Assembly: GCA_922989275.2 (NCBI GenBank)
Contig: OV277858.1
Span: forward strand, 9,052,001 to 9,116,000
DNA from: Gari tellinella
Taxonomy: Eukaryota > Mollusca > Bivalvia > Cardiida > Psammobiidae
Direction of reading: 5' to 3'
Length of the DNA: 64,000 nucleotides
Positions 20,398 through 32,873 of the stretch are shown here, piece by piece. Under the pieces are notes generated by a model. That model searched no databases. It was not told the DNA's origin and saw only the letters and a list, made by a program, of their open reading frames with translations. Numbering within the stretch: the first letter of the stretch is position 1; the number at the start of each line of letters is the position of its first letter. The position numbers were made by a program, and so were the translations under genes.

Positions 20398-20994
20398 TTT
20401 TCGTGCTTTGTTTTTTCTCTCCCTCTATGTCGTACCCTGAACCCTTCCATGTCTTACAGTTACTCGTGACTACAGACTAGTCGCTTGAGTACAATTTGAC
20501 CGTTGCCATAGTGGGTTATTTTTAACACGGGGTTGAATGTTTAATTCTTTCCCGTGTTACTAATAATCTTGTCATAGAATTTTGTTAGATGTTTTACATG
20601 TATTTACTTACTGTGCTGGCGGTCTTTTTGATTGAAGGTTGTGGAACAGGGTTTATATTTTATGTACACTGTTCGTCTTTATCGGTGAATATAGGAGATA
20701 AGTGTGAGGTTGGGCGCCCCTAAACCTAGGTTTAACCCCCAGTGGTTGTTAATGGTTAATTTATAATTAATTATTGATTGTTGCTGACCGTACTAAGGCG
20801 GGCTCCTATGTTCACTTTGCTTTATGTTTGTCTTGCGTATTGTTTTCTGTTTGGTGTGTGGGATTGCGTGTGTGTGTGTGTGTGCGTGTGTGTGTGTGTT
20901 TGTTATGGTATGGCTGTGTGTGTATTCTGCTTTAGAGGTGGGTGTATTGTTTGTGTTTGCGTTTCCTGCTTGAGTCTTCTTTCGTATTTATTTA
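20398..20994 (+). repeat. Retroelement 3' region, copy 2 of a ~595 bp direct repeat
   Basis: Nearly identical to 10315-10908, including GGGCGCCCCTAAACC and the surrounding AATTAATTATTGATTG. No reverse transcriptase sequence precedes this copy: a minus-strand LINE fragment is directly upstream. That points to a 5'-truncated insertion of the same element. Confidence 0.85.
20866..20899 (+). repeat. (GT)n microsatellite
   Basis: A GT tract interrupted by GC, inside the second copy of the retroelement 3' region. Confidence 0.9.
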
Positions 20995-22737
20995 TAAAGA
21001 AGTGTTAGATTCTGCTGTGTTGGACACCTTCTTCATCTTGACTTTTGATTCAGGAAGGGGTTATAGTGTTTAAAATTTTGCTTCAAACAAATCTTTTTTC
21101 ATTCTGTCTTTCTTTCGAAAACATTGATAGTACTTGTGTAGATGGGGTGTTATGATATGACCATCTTGATGTTGCAGAATTGTTGACCTTACCATGACTA
21201 TTGTGCAATTGTTGCATCAGGATATATATTCCATACATCCCATGCAGTCCCTTTTCCCCTTCCAACAAAGTTTGATAATGTATCACAGCATGTTATGAAA
21301 TGGTCAATTGGAAGCTCCTGACATTTGTCTGTGCTAGTCATTTGAAAATAGTTATAAACTGCAATCCACCGAAAGTGATTTCATGTTCCAAATTTAACCA
21401 TTTTAGAGTTTTAGCAAATTGTGGCATAAGTGTATTTGCAGCATCTGCAACATGGAGTATCATACACGTATTGATATGTCAGATTGAAAAAAGAGAGAAT
21501 GGAATTTTAGCATATGAGGAAACCTGTTTGTATAATGTGTTTATGCAGATACCAACAATAGACATTTCAACAGCTGCGAAAACACATTACAAATTACAAG
21601 TATCCTTTCAAATCGTGATAATAAACCTAAATAATAGGTTAACTATAAAGGTCTGACCTTAACTGTAGTTGTTTATCATCAATTTTACAGTTTAATTTTT
21701 CAAATACTTTTGAAGTAGACAATGATCATAGTTTACATAAGGCGTCCAAGTACAAATAATCACATCGTGAAGAATAAGGAAAACAGTTCAAAGTCCAGAA
21801 TTGCTGTTTAACTAAAATTATTTATCTATATTTTTGTTATTATATATCTGTGTTATATCACTGCTTTAACATTTGTAACAAAAGCTTATTTACATTGTAA
21901 CATGAACCTATTTATAGTTAGGGATAAATTCACAGTCACCAATACTATGGATTCAATACTATAGGTATATGGAAAACAGTTTCAAACCTTGCTAAGCCCT
22001 GCAAATAGGATGTTGACTGTTTTAAACTATCATATTATAATTATATAACAAGTGGGTTTATTCACTATGTGGAGGCCTTTTTTGTCAAAATGGCCACCAG
22101 TGAGGTTAGAGGTCAAATCGAGAGTGGCACTCTAGCTGTTTTCTGTTCTTATGCCATGATTTACACGTGTACCAAGTTTCATGCTTTTACAACAAAGTGC
22201 ACGACTTTTCACCTATGCGCTGGGCTATAGCAGCAGTACTTCAAAGCAACAAGAGAAGGATTTGGAATTGTATCTGAACGCACCGCGATATACAAGCCAG
22301 AGCATAGAGAAATATGCAATATTGTTGATTCATTAGCGAAGAGAGGCATCAATATCACCACAAGACTATCCAGACGTATCTGAGTGACGCCAGTCATGAG
22401 TTACGAGTCCAGTGCCATACATTAGCACTGGTTAAGGTCTAACAGAAAAATAAAATAAAATATTTTATTATAGACAAACTTCATTGTATATATAACACCA
22501 TAAACTGAGGAGATAAGATGTATCGACCTTTCTAGCAACCCAAACGTCAGTCGTTTTCTCTAACATATCAAACAATCTGTCTTAATTTGGAATGGATTAA
22601 CCACGAGGTTTCTTGGAGTTTCATCTGATTCCAAGTTGTTTGAATATAATGGACAGTGTTTATGTTTGTTTCCTTTACTTGTATATAGAAATGCGTAAAT
22701 GCTGTAATATCACTTTATAGTCCGGCCGCGGACACGT
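20995..22737. other. No gene seen
   Basis: AT-rich sequence. Frames at 21083-21286 (minus) and 21300-21656 (plus) lack any recognisable motif. I see no repeats beyond simple AT runs. Confidence 0.5.
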
Positions 22738-23274
22738 TTAACCTTGCTTGGAGTTGTATAGAAAATGTTTTTGTGGTTTTTGGTAGAATAGACCCTCAGC
22801 ATCAATGATCCGATGTATGACCGCCGGTCATCCTTGAGCATTTTCAGATATTCAAGATGGCGTCCAAGATGGCCGCCGGCATGTATCTGGCTAACTGTTA
22901 GGTTTGATTCGATAAGCTTTAACAGATTTTTCAGCAAATTATTGCTCAATGTTATCTTTTGTGACATTACTAAAGTTCTAAATAGAAAGAAAAATAATCT
23001 ATAATTCAAAATGGCGTCCAAAATGGCCGAAAAAGTACCATTTTTATGTAAAATAAAAGGCAAAGTATGCGCGTTACTTTACAAGGCTACGATTTGCTCC
23101 AGTTTTTTCCCGTCGTGATAATATAATTGTTCATAATTAATAATAAAGCATGACATGATCAAGTTGGCGATTAATTCATTCATTAATGAATTATAAGAGA
23201 CTGTCACTAGAATACAGTATGCATAAAAACCATACAGCTTGAGTTTACATTGAGGTTGTTCATGCATAACGATG
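22738..23274 (+). repeat. Left arm of the long inverted repeat
   Basis: About 537 bases pairing with 26730-27257. It contains ACCGCCGGTCAT and two CAAGATGG/CAAAATGG-type words. Overlapping reading frames on both strands here are by-products. Confidence 0.85.
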
Positions 23275-23960
23275 TAAAATGCAATAAATATTTCAGATAA
23301 ACAGAAAAGTAATTAGTCAAGTCAAAACTTGATATTATCAATTAGTTCATAGAACCCAATTACCTACCTTTAATATATAAATTTCACTGCATTTTCAAGC
23401 AAAGAATACTGAAATTATCGTACAAAAGTAAAGTTCTGTGTTTCCATTACTGTGATAATTGTCACCACATGTCACCTTTCTTGTTAATTTTTTCAATTTC
23501 ATGTGAGCTTCTTAGGAACAGGGAAATAAATTGGTAGAATGGATACCAATTATTCTTATTGGGATGCAAGCCTCCTGAAGATGCGGTTGCACCTCTTTGA
23601 AACCAGATAACTGTGAACATTATCTTTCAGTATAAAACTATGTTCATTATTCCTTTTCATCAAGCCTTTTAACCTGTATTCTGTAAGTTTCTAAGCTGGT
23701 ACTGCTGCTGCAAAGAATCATCATATCTTTGAAATATTCCTGAATGAGTACATGGCTACACAGACACTTGACTGAACAGTCTTTTGGCTTAACCATAGAT
23801 TAGAATAAGAAAGAAAGACATTACACATATAATTTCAAATATAAAAAGTGCATATCTTTACTCCTGAATTACCAAATTAAACAGAACCTTGGTACAGTTA
23901 CTGTCAATTTCTGGTCATCCTGTATAATAAGTGCAAAACTCTTGACATGATGATAGTTTG

Positions 23961-24480
23961 CAAGGTCGCTGGCCTATCAGGAGTGATAGCCGAGATGATT
24001 AAAGCAGCTTCGGAATGTAGGGGGTTTGAGATGTGAAGACGGCTGACTTATGCGATTTTCAGTAATTGTGTGATATCTGAGGACAGGGAGGCATATTACA
24101 TCCTCAAACAATAAAAAGGTGAAGAAGAGGCTCGCATGAGCGACACTTATTAAGTGTCAAAGCTCAATGACCAGACAATAACGTTGATGAACCGATTAAA
24201 AAGATACCTCTGTGCGTGAGATTATCAACATTGATGCATGCAGTTTGGCGTTGTTAAGGGTACAGGTACTATTGATTCGTTCATCACCGTGTATCATCTA
24301 TAGGAAAAGTAAAAGGTCGAAATCAAGCCTCTGCATGTGGCCTTGTTGATCTGGAGAAAGCCTTTAGATTCAATACAAAGAATGAGCATTTGGTTTGAGG
24401 AATGCGATTTGCATATCAAACAGAGTTTGAAAATGAAGCGGACAGTACTGCGAGAAGTTTTTTGTATGGTTTGCATTAGG
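23961..24480 (+). pseudogene. LINE reverse transcriptase fragment (jockey-like), decayed
   Basis: Broken plus-strand frames give KVAGLSGVIAEMIKAASEC (23961-24017), the opening S-G box of LINE RTs; then MQFGVVKGTGTIDSFI (about 24238-24285) and LVDLEKAFRFNTKN (about 24342-24383). The latter is the motif A region, where the catalytic Asp in VDLEKAF is retained. The order and spacing match an RT fingers-palm segment. Stops occur throughout. The motif C region is not recognisable. Confidence 0.75.
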
Positions 24481-25089
24481 TATTTGATCTCAACCATCTG
24501 CTGTACCAGTGCTTGATGTTCTGCTTTACTAGTGTATGAGGCTCTGTCACAAGAGTCCAGCAAAGGTGTTACGTTAGTGCTTCTGTACACAATTGACCTT
24601 TCTGTGATCACAAACTCACTGACAGAGTAACCCAAAAAGCTGGATGGAAGGATGTTATCAAACCGAATTAACTGAGAGTTAACATGAAGAATACTTGGCT
24701 CATGATCTCAGAGTGGTCCTTGGCTTGGTCTTCTTCGAAACAGTTCCTGTGTTGACTGTCAGATTGGAGCAAATTTAATTGCAGTAGTTATGTGACATTA
24801 ATTGTAGAATTACCAGCAGTGCAGACTTGGTATGTCCATGACGTCAGGACTAAAATCGTCTTTTTGATGGAAGACCAGATACTCAGGTAGGTGTCGATAT
24901 GGCTACGTTTGATGTCTAGAATAGCTTCTGTAACATGTTGTTTGCTAGAAGAGGGTGCGAGCTTGTCATATTCACAGGACACTACACTGCCTGGGACATT
25001 TCAAAGAAAGGCCTAGCACAGTTATATCCTTTGTGACTCGTAGAATAGTGTTCAACACCTGTTTGTTAATTTTGTCATTTAATATGGCG

Positions 25090-25390
25090 GTTATTCATTA
25101 ATGTCGTCTGCCCAAGACTTACAGACAGTTTGCAGAAATTGAGCCTGTGATCAGTTGGATATGTAGCTTTAAACAAGACGAGGAGGTCCCACAGATACAA
25201 GTAATGAGAACTAAACGTTTGGGATGTTATGGACAGGTAGAGTGTGTCACTTCATGCATCAACTCAATCACGAAGAGGACCATTCCGCGCTTTAGATTTA
25301 GTAGATCACGATTGCCATGGTCAGACTATGGAAGAGATGACCAGGTCGTGCGTGTCCTTTGGCGACAGAGGAGCATATAAATCAGGTTTG
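25090..25390 (+). pseudogene. Possible C-terminal remnant of the same LINE
   Basis: The frame 25147-25380 includes MRTKRLGCYGQVECV and LPWSDYGRDDQVVRVLWRQ. These resemble the R-L-x-W-x-G-H-V and W-x-x-x-V-x-x-D stretches near the C-terminus of LINE polyproteins. Similarity is weaker than for the upstream block. The 600 bases between them are not readable as protein. Confidence 0.45.
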
Positions 25391-26577
25391 AGGACATTCT
25401 AGCCACATTCAGCCACATTTCAATATGCATGTGCTTATTTATAAACGTACTGTATATCGACACCAATATGTTTATTAACTTCCTTACATAGGTTGCTGTG
25501 TGTGACATACTCATTTTCAAATTCACAATACATGCAGAAACAGGAATAGTATCCAATTTATATTACATCCCACATAATATTACTTTTTGAAAAACTAACA
25601 AAACAAAAACGCTGACTTTGGCAGACATTCTGATCGCCATTTTGAAAACGATTCATATAATTCATGTTCAAAACACAAATAACATCAATGGTGACTCAAA
25701 TTTTCTGCAGAATGCGATGATTAAGATAGATCGACATAAGACTAATCTTTCAAAAACACTAAAAATTTCATAAGTCTAATTAATTCTTAAAAACACTCAT
25801 TTGTCTTAAAAAGAGGCTAAAAAGAATGGTATGCTTGTTGGAGAGATTATATACTCACTTTTTACATTTATTTTACATTAAGTAAATGTTAAAGCTCCAT
25901 ATCTTATGAAGTATTTCATCAACTCCAGTTTTGTTTGAGAGTTTTAAGGTTCATACGTTCACCAATGTATTCCAGTAAAACATTTATATTAAACGACACA
26001 TGTAACGAAAATGAAACACACAAGGTTCATTCTTATTTCAAATCAAAGGGAGGTAATTTGATATTTGAAGACGTTTTAGTCTTGATAACGCCGTGCATAT
26101 TGTGATGAATGAAAGTCTAATGTGATTTTATTTTCTTTAAGCAAAAGTTCTAGAGGCTGAATATGAGCACCATTGTATCTCTTCTATTGAGAACGTTTCT
26201 AATTTAAAAAAATGCTGTTTTCCGGAAAGAGTTATCGACCTTTTGTTTTCAATACAATGTGCCAGTTATTTAGCCACAATGATACGTTTGTGTATGAGAC
26301 GCTGATCATTATGAATACAAAAGTGGGTACTTTCCTGTTTTATTGCTTATTATATAATTTTGAAGAAACAAATATCTGTTTTGCATAATTATATTTTGTC
26401 GGCCATTTTTGACGATTTTGTAATTATCAGTATACTTTTCTCTATGTTTTTTTTTGTTTTAAACATCTGAGAAGTATTGAACTACTTTTAATATTGTTTA
26501 TAGTTGAAAATTACCTCATCAAAACTTAAAGCAGTTTCATTTTTTTCCCGCAACCATCTTGGACATCATCTTAATAC
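25391..26577. other. No gene seen; scattered decayed repeat words
   Basis: AT-rich interior of the inverted-repeat region. The words CGCCATTTTGAAAA (about 25640) and GTCGGCCATTTTTGACG (about 26398) look like old copies of the arm sequence. Confidence 0.5.
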
Positions 26578-26724
26578 TTTGTCGGCCATTTTGGACGCCA
26601 TTTTGAATAAAGCATTATTATTATTTCCATTTTGAACTTTAATAATGTCAAATGTTATGAAAGTGAACTATAATCTACTGAAAAAATCCTTCAAATGCAT
26701 TGAATCAAACCTAACAGCTAGTCA
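26578..26724 (-). repeat. Extra internal copy of part of the right arm
   Basis: TTTGTCGGCCATTTTGGACG through GAATCAAACCTAACAGCTAG is a direct repeat of 26965-27113 in the right arm. The right side of the element has therefore grown by tandem duplication. Confidence 0.75.
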
Positions 26725-26729
26725 TTTTT

Positions 26730-27257
26730 CATCGTTATGCATGAACTTCCTCAATGTAAACTTAAGCTGTATGGTTTTTATGTATTCTGTATTCTGGTGA
26801 CAGTCTCTTATAATTCATTTATAAATGAGTTAATTGCCAACTTGATCTTTTCATGCTTTATGTATTCATTATAAACAATTATATTATCACGACGGGAGAA
26901 AACTGGAGCAAATCGTAGCCTTGTAAAGTGTCATTTTCATTTTATTTCACATAAAAATGGTACTTTGTCGGCCATATTGGACGCCATTTTGAATTATAGA
27001 TTATTTTTATTTCTATTTAGAACTTTAATTATGTCATCAAAGAAGAAATTAAGCTATAATTTGCTAAAAATCCGTTAAAGCTTATTGAATCAAACCTAAC
27101 AGTTAGCCAGATACATGCCGGCGGCCATCTTGGACGCCATCTTGAATATTATCTGGAAATGCTCAAGGATGACCGGCGGTCATACATCCTTGATGCTGAG
27201 GGTCTATTCTACCAAAAAACACAAAAACATTTTCTATACAACTCCAAGCAAGGTTAA
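26730..27257 (-). repeat. Right arm of the long inverted repeat
   Basis: Reverse complement of 22738-23274 with small indels, including a run of differences around the AAGTATGCGCGTTAC segment present only in the left arm. Confidence 0.85.
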
Positions 27258-30235
27258 GCTAAAATACCCTTGTCTGCTACCAGACTATTAGCCAGAATAT
27301 AGCAAAGGCTTTCCTTATTACAAGAAACGCGTTGACGTCGCAAATCATGCCACTTACGTCATCTTTTGTAAAAAAAAAATCAAACCATCCGCCGCATTAA
27401 TAGATCTTACAAAGTATAAAAAATGAATTCCAAAGTTGAAATAATAGTCTTTCAGAAAATGTGAACAACCACATTTTGAAAAATGTGCCACTAATACCGG
27501 TTTTGTCATTACACATGAATTTCGTAATAAACTTGTGAAGCATATCGACAAGCATCAAATTCCAGTCTTAATTATTGGCAAAACTGAATATGAGGCAAGG
27601 AATTAGGCAGTGTTCAATGAACAGTTAAGAGTTATCTTAAAACTGACACTGAGTAGGTGACATAGCAAGGCAAGCAAATAAGTCAGACAAAGAAAAAACA
27701 TTAGGTGATCTGCTGAAACATTCTACTAGAAGGCTGTACTTCAAGCGCATCGTAACTAAATCATAAAGGTGAAGTGAAATAGGACACGTTTAAATTTGAG
27801 ATCGGTTCCGTCATGGCCGACGGGAATTTTACACGGGGCCAAAAATTGTTCGTAAGGAGAGTGTCGTTGAAAGGCAGCGTTGGAGATAAATTTCGAAGAA
27901 TTAGGACCAGTCATTGGAATTTCTGATGGAGGAGCTTGGCAGTGAGTATGGATACTTTAGAAACTGCCAAGAAAAAGTTGTATACAGAAAGCAAATACGT
28001 ATGCTGAAATATGTGCATTAAAATTGGAGGAACTGTTTAATAAGGTATAAGGCTACCAAATAGACCGGAAGTGCCTCATGGTGTTGTCGAAATTAGTGCC
28101 TCAGAATAGCCTTTCGTCAAAGCATATTTACTGTTTGAGCATTATATGTAATATATGAATGCTTGAAAATAGATACAAAGACTTTCTGTCACGATAGATG
28201 ATTTTCTAAGAAATTAAGGGAGCTGAAGTGGCATGTCCCTGTGTTAGCCGGTGCCTATTTGAAAATGTAGCAAAACACCAGTCATGCCACTGTCTTATAT
28301 ATCACCGGCTGTTTTCTCTGCATGTTTCACTTGTATTTTTGTGAGAATATAGTGTAGCACATGTAGTTGGAATAAAAAATGTAATTTTTTGACATTGGAA
28401 ATGACGCATGTTATATAAGTTATATCGGAGAGCCGTTTTCGTAACCCATGCCCTATAAACCAGTGGCGTTGAAAAAATTTAAGCACAAATACACGTACAT
28501 TATGAAACATGTCCTCCATTTAAGATTGAAGAAAAGACTTAAGCAATTGTCAATCTACAATTGTGACACCATATGTGAATATTTTGAGGAATACAGACAA
28601 CACAAAAGACAAGATTCCGTGCAAACAGCTGTTTCAAAAGAACAAGAAGAGAACATAGCTATCTCAACTGTTCAAACGACTCAACGCAAAATTATGCAAT
28701 TGATCTTTTTAAATTTGATTTTACAAACTAACAATTATTACAATTTCATAATCTTGGTAATCATATTGAAAGTATGTCTATGTAACTCTATAATATGTCT
28801 AGTTACACTAATAAAAGTTCATGTTAAGTCTTTCATATAATATCTTAACACCAATAGGCGATATCTTAAATATAAAATGCACTGATGGTTAGACCTTGCC
28901 ATACAAGTGATACTTTGAACAAATCTCAGCATTGAAACCGGATTACAGGATCCAATATTTACCCTGCTTGCTTCTAGTTACATCAGATACCTTTTATACT
29001 AGGAACAAATAATTTAAAAGAGTAATGTAAAAGCACATTTAAAATCAATACCTACAAAAAGCAAAATTACACACACAATTGTATGTCAGCTTCAGGGCCA
29101 TAAACATAAGTGGCAATACTTTAAAAAGAAATAAGAACAGATAAGCTGTCATTACAATTGCTATGCCAAATAAGATTATAATCAAACCAAATCAACACAT
29201 TGAATTTATTGGACACACTGACTCTAAATTAGATTTTCCAAAATCATCAGCTATCATATAAGAATATCAGGACAGCCAAGTACCATCTTGTATCAATGTA
29301 ACACAATCAGTAATTCGGTAGGAACAAGGACACCAAAGTTACTGTTTGAAATATAAAGACAAGCACAGTTACAGAAATTTGCGAAATACAGCCAAACACA
29401 GTTACCCTATCACAAAAATCGTAATTTGCGAAATATAGCCAATGATCGTAAAGAACAACATCGGTCATAAAGATTTTGAAGATGAAAAAATATTTCCTTA
29501 ACAGCGAGATACAGTCAGAGTAATGACAATAAAGTATAGCCAATATTGTGTCAATTCTATGAAATTTAAAGATGTCTATGCTTTAGAATATTTTAAACAA
29601 CCCAGTGCAAACAATATAAAAGAAAAAATATACAGGTTTAACATAAAATGTACTGAACACCCTAAGAGTATATATCTAATTTTTCGTTATGAAGAAAGCG
29701 TGATCTTTGAATTAAACTAAAGAAAAGGTACTAGAACGGTTCGGCCTAAGCAAAGTACGGTTATGTTGTTTATACAATCAAAATTTACGTGTATCGACAA
29801 TCAAAGGAAAATAATCTGTGCTGTGCTGTGCTCTTATTACACCCCTAATGTTTTCACTCGCATTACAAGTCGTTACCAACATCATCAAAAACAGCTTACA
29901 AACTACCCCAGTCAGACATAGAGGAGTCAAAAGAAATCACAGATGATGGCATGACGAATTATATTTTTACATATTAATTGAAAGCTCATGACCTTGTTCA
30001 AACATTTATCCCATGTGCATTTAAACAAAATGATTGTTCATATACCCAAAATGTAGGTATGTGAATTACACAATAGCATAATCGTTTATAAGTGTTCATT
30101 TTGCTATAACGCAAGAAAGGGCTACATAGCCCCTTTTAACACACAACACTTATTAAACACACAAACCTTATTAAAATACTTAAGCAATAAGGTGCTATTT
30201 GCAAATGTAACTGTCAAATGTTATTTTTTATACAG
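27258..30235. other. No gene identified
   Basis: Three kilobases of AT-rich sequence. The longest frame (28448-28840, 130 codons, plus) starts with a basic stretch and ends in a hydrophobic run, but has no recognisable domain and is probably chance. Around 29350-29440 GCGAAATA.AGCCAA is repeated twice. Confidence 0.45.
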
Positions 30236-32390
30236 ATAAATTAGAATTCTGCCAATGGGACTCGAAGAGTCTTTTTACAGTCACTAAGCATTTCGTTGGT
30301 GCAAACAGTGAAATTGCAATGCCAAAAACTGTGTCTTCGAAACAACTAGCTCATGATTTCAGCGATTTTTTAATTGAAAAGGTGGACAAAATACGGACAG
30401 GTATTTACTCTAAATCAACGTCATGCTCTCCAGTCATCACAGAAAACGTTGCATTCAATGAGCTCTTTAGACAGTTTTGACTGAACTCGACCCAATACCT
30501 ACATGGCTCTTAAAGTTAAGCCTTGACGAGCTCCTACCGTCCTTAACACACATATTGAACTCTTCGCTGGAATCCTGCGTATGTTCGAAAATAATTCAAA
30601 ATGCCGCATGTAAGACCTCTTTTGAAGAATCCTGACCTAGATACAAATAAGCTTAAGAAATACACGGCCTGAATCAAATCTGCCATTTCTTTCCAAAGTA
30701 TTATAAACAGTTGTAGACAAATGCTTTGAGACCAATTTGACGACACATAATCTGCATGAACAGCATCAGTCAGCATTCGTAAGCACTGCTCTACGGAAAC
30801 TGCTCTTCTTCAAGTTCAAAATGACATATTGCAATATCTTGATAATAATGAAATCACAATTCTGGTGATGCTTGACATATCAGCCACATTTGACACAATT
30901 GATAATGAAACATTATTCAATCGCCTTGAAAACAGACTTCAAAATTATTGGAAACCAACTAAAGTGGATAACATCATACCTGAATAACCGTTATCAAACA
31001 GTCGCAGTTGATGGAGAATTACCTGCCCATGTTCATATAATGTAGTGTGCCACAGGGTTCAGTCCTGGGACCGAAACACTACATATTGTACACAAAACCC
31101 GTCGTCTCAATTTGCAGAAATCATTATCTGGATTATCACTTCCATGCATCTGATTCACATACAAAACTGAGGTCATACTGTTTCACTCAAAAAAGATTAA
31201 CGTTCCTGGAGATTTTCACGTTCAAGTGGGAAACTCTAAAATCAAACCATCATTGTGTATGAAGAATCTTGATGCTAGATTCGATTCCCCAACGGATATG
31301 ACACAGCACTGTAACGCTGTGAGCAGGTCTTGCTACGCACAGCTGCGGCAAATAGGTCATATTAGACAGTACCTTTCTCTAAAAGCTACAAACACCTTGG
31401 TCAATTCCCTGGTCACATCATTAAACATGTACTACTGCTACTCACTGCTATTTTGGATTTCCTAAAACTCACTACAAAAAACAACAGCCCGCATTATTAC
31501 CGGGGCTCCCCGGTACAATCACATCAATCCTATCTTAAAGGAGCTTCACTGGCTTCCAGTTCAACACAAAATTAAATTCTAAATACTGACACTTACATTC
31601 AAAGCCATGTGTAATGATTCACCAAGGTAAATTGTTTGCATGCTGGACGTGTAAATACCTCGAAGAGAGATGCTGTCTGCGAGTAAATCAGTATTGGTCG
31701 TTGAGTCGAGAAGTCGTTTGGTGAAGTTTGGAGATTGAAATTTCTTGCATACAGCCCTAAAGCTCAGGAACACTCTATTATTAGACATCAGAGATGCGAG
31801 CTTAATTGCAGCCTTCAAAACGTCTGAAAACACACTTCTTTAATATCTGTTCTTAGAAGAAAGTAGAAAATCAATGACTGCTACCTCTGGGCTGTGTTCT
31901 TGTTGTAGTAGATGTGTATCTAAATGGGAGTTATGGATTGTCAGTCATGGATTATACAATACTCAACTGAACAACACGGAGGGTGTTGTTTTAAACATTC
32001 ATTATACGATGTGTGAAGTACCCTCCGGCTCTACACTGAAACAAACAAAGAAACAAAATAATCACTATTTTTAATCATGCCATTAATCTTTCAATTATTT
32101 GTTATTTTGCATCAGACGGTGTTCATTTGGCGCTCTATTATTATTTCTATCGGGCGGCAATCTAGCTGGTCGGTTTATTGCTGATTGATGGAGGTATTGT
32201 TTTCGCCGTTTTTTGAGCTGTCTTTTGTATCTTTTGTATGTTTATCTATGTTCATTTTGGATCTGATTGTAGTTATTTGTCGTGTTTTTTTTTAGGTACA
32301 TTTATGTTATTTTATGTGAAGCGCTTTTGAACGCACAAACCCTGCGTAATAAGAGCGCTATATAAATTTGGTATAATAGTTCTGATAATA
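30236..32390 (+). pseudogene. CR1/L2-like LINE, RT domain and 3' tail, decayed
   Basis: Frames on the plus strand give EFCQWDSKSLFTVTKHFVG, then DPIPTWLLKLSLDELLPSL (about 30490-30550), which is a hallmark block of CR1/L2 RTs. Next come LLDISAAFD-like MLDISATFDT (about 30870-30900), MPQGSVLGPKHY (31047-31082) and, where the Y-A-D-D motif belongs, FHASDSH (about 31140). FDSPTDMTQHCNAV and the IRQYLSLKATNTLVN block follow, then HWLPVQHKI and LKTHFF near 31820-31850. The 3' end has GTGAAGCGCTTTTGAACG and GAGCGCTATATAAATTTGG (about 32318-32375), the type of tail seen in CR1/L2 LINEs. Both catalytic Asp of motif C are disrupted. It ends about 480 bases from the sulfotransferase stop codon, on the opposite strand. 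Confidence 0.85.
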
Positions 32391-32873
32391 ATGATATTTT
32401 TGTTTCGATTATACAACATCATATGCACCTTTTTATCAAATGTATACTTGCAAAACATAAATTGGTTTTCTTCTACCTGAATTGATATGACTACTGAAAT
32501 CATTAAAGTCAATTTTAGCAAAAGTATTAAAAGTGCAGAAATGCAACTGTTATTTCCAGTGTGCCTCAGACTTAAGCTAAATTCTTAACTATTACCTCTT
32601 ATTTTTGATGACGTGTGACCAAAGTTGTAGGATTTCAAATTGATTAACCGAATTCGACAGTCTTTTCCAATTCGTGCATGACGTTTGTGAACAAGAGAAA
32701 TCCTGCGCTATCTTAACCGGAATTTCATCATCAATTATCAAGGACATTCACTCAAGAGATATAATGCGCTATCTGTCAAAAATATATGCAGGGACAGCGA
32801 TTCAATTAAAAAATCTAGAAAACATCTGTTACTTTTTAGGAGCGCAATTCGTTTCTATATGAGGATATCAAAG
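32391..32873. other. 3' flank of the sulfotransferase gene
   Basis: Lies downstream of the sulfotransferase stop on the minus strand, so it should include its 3' untranslated region. No exact AATAAA signal was seen on the minus strand. Confidence 0.4.

Larger units (their letters stand above)
22738..27257. mobile_element. Composite region bounded by ~530 bp inverted repeats
   Basis: The sequence 22738-23274 reappears as its reverse complement at 26730-27257, from TTAACCTTGCTTGGAGTTG at the outer edge to CATGCATAACGATG at the inner edge, with perhaps 90% identity by eye. The arms include GATGGCGTCCAAGATGGCC words. The 3.45 kb interior holds a plus-strand LINE fragment and AT-rich sequence with no transposase. 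It could be a foldback-type transposon with long arms, or an inverted duplication with later insertions. No target duplication was identified. Confidence 0.75.

Noticed and set aside
24294..24635. 113-codon minus-strand frame
   Set aside because: Antisense to LINE reverse transcriptase motifs such as LVDLEKAF.
28448..28840. 130-codon frame with a hydrophobic C-terminus as a membrane protein
   Set aside because: Ile/Leu/Asn bias is expected of AT-rich noise; there is no motif and no exon structure. Left as unannotated sequence.
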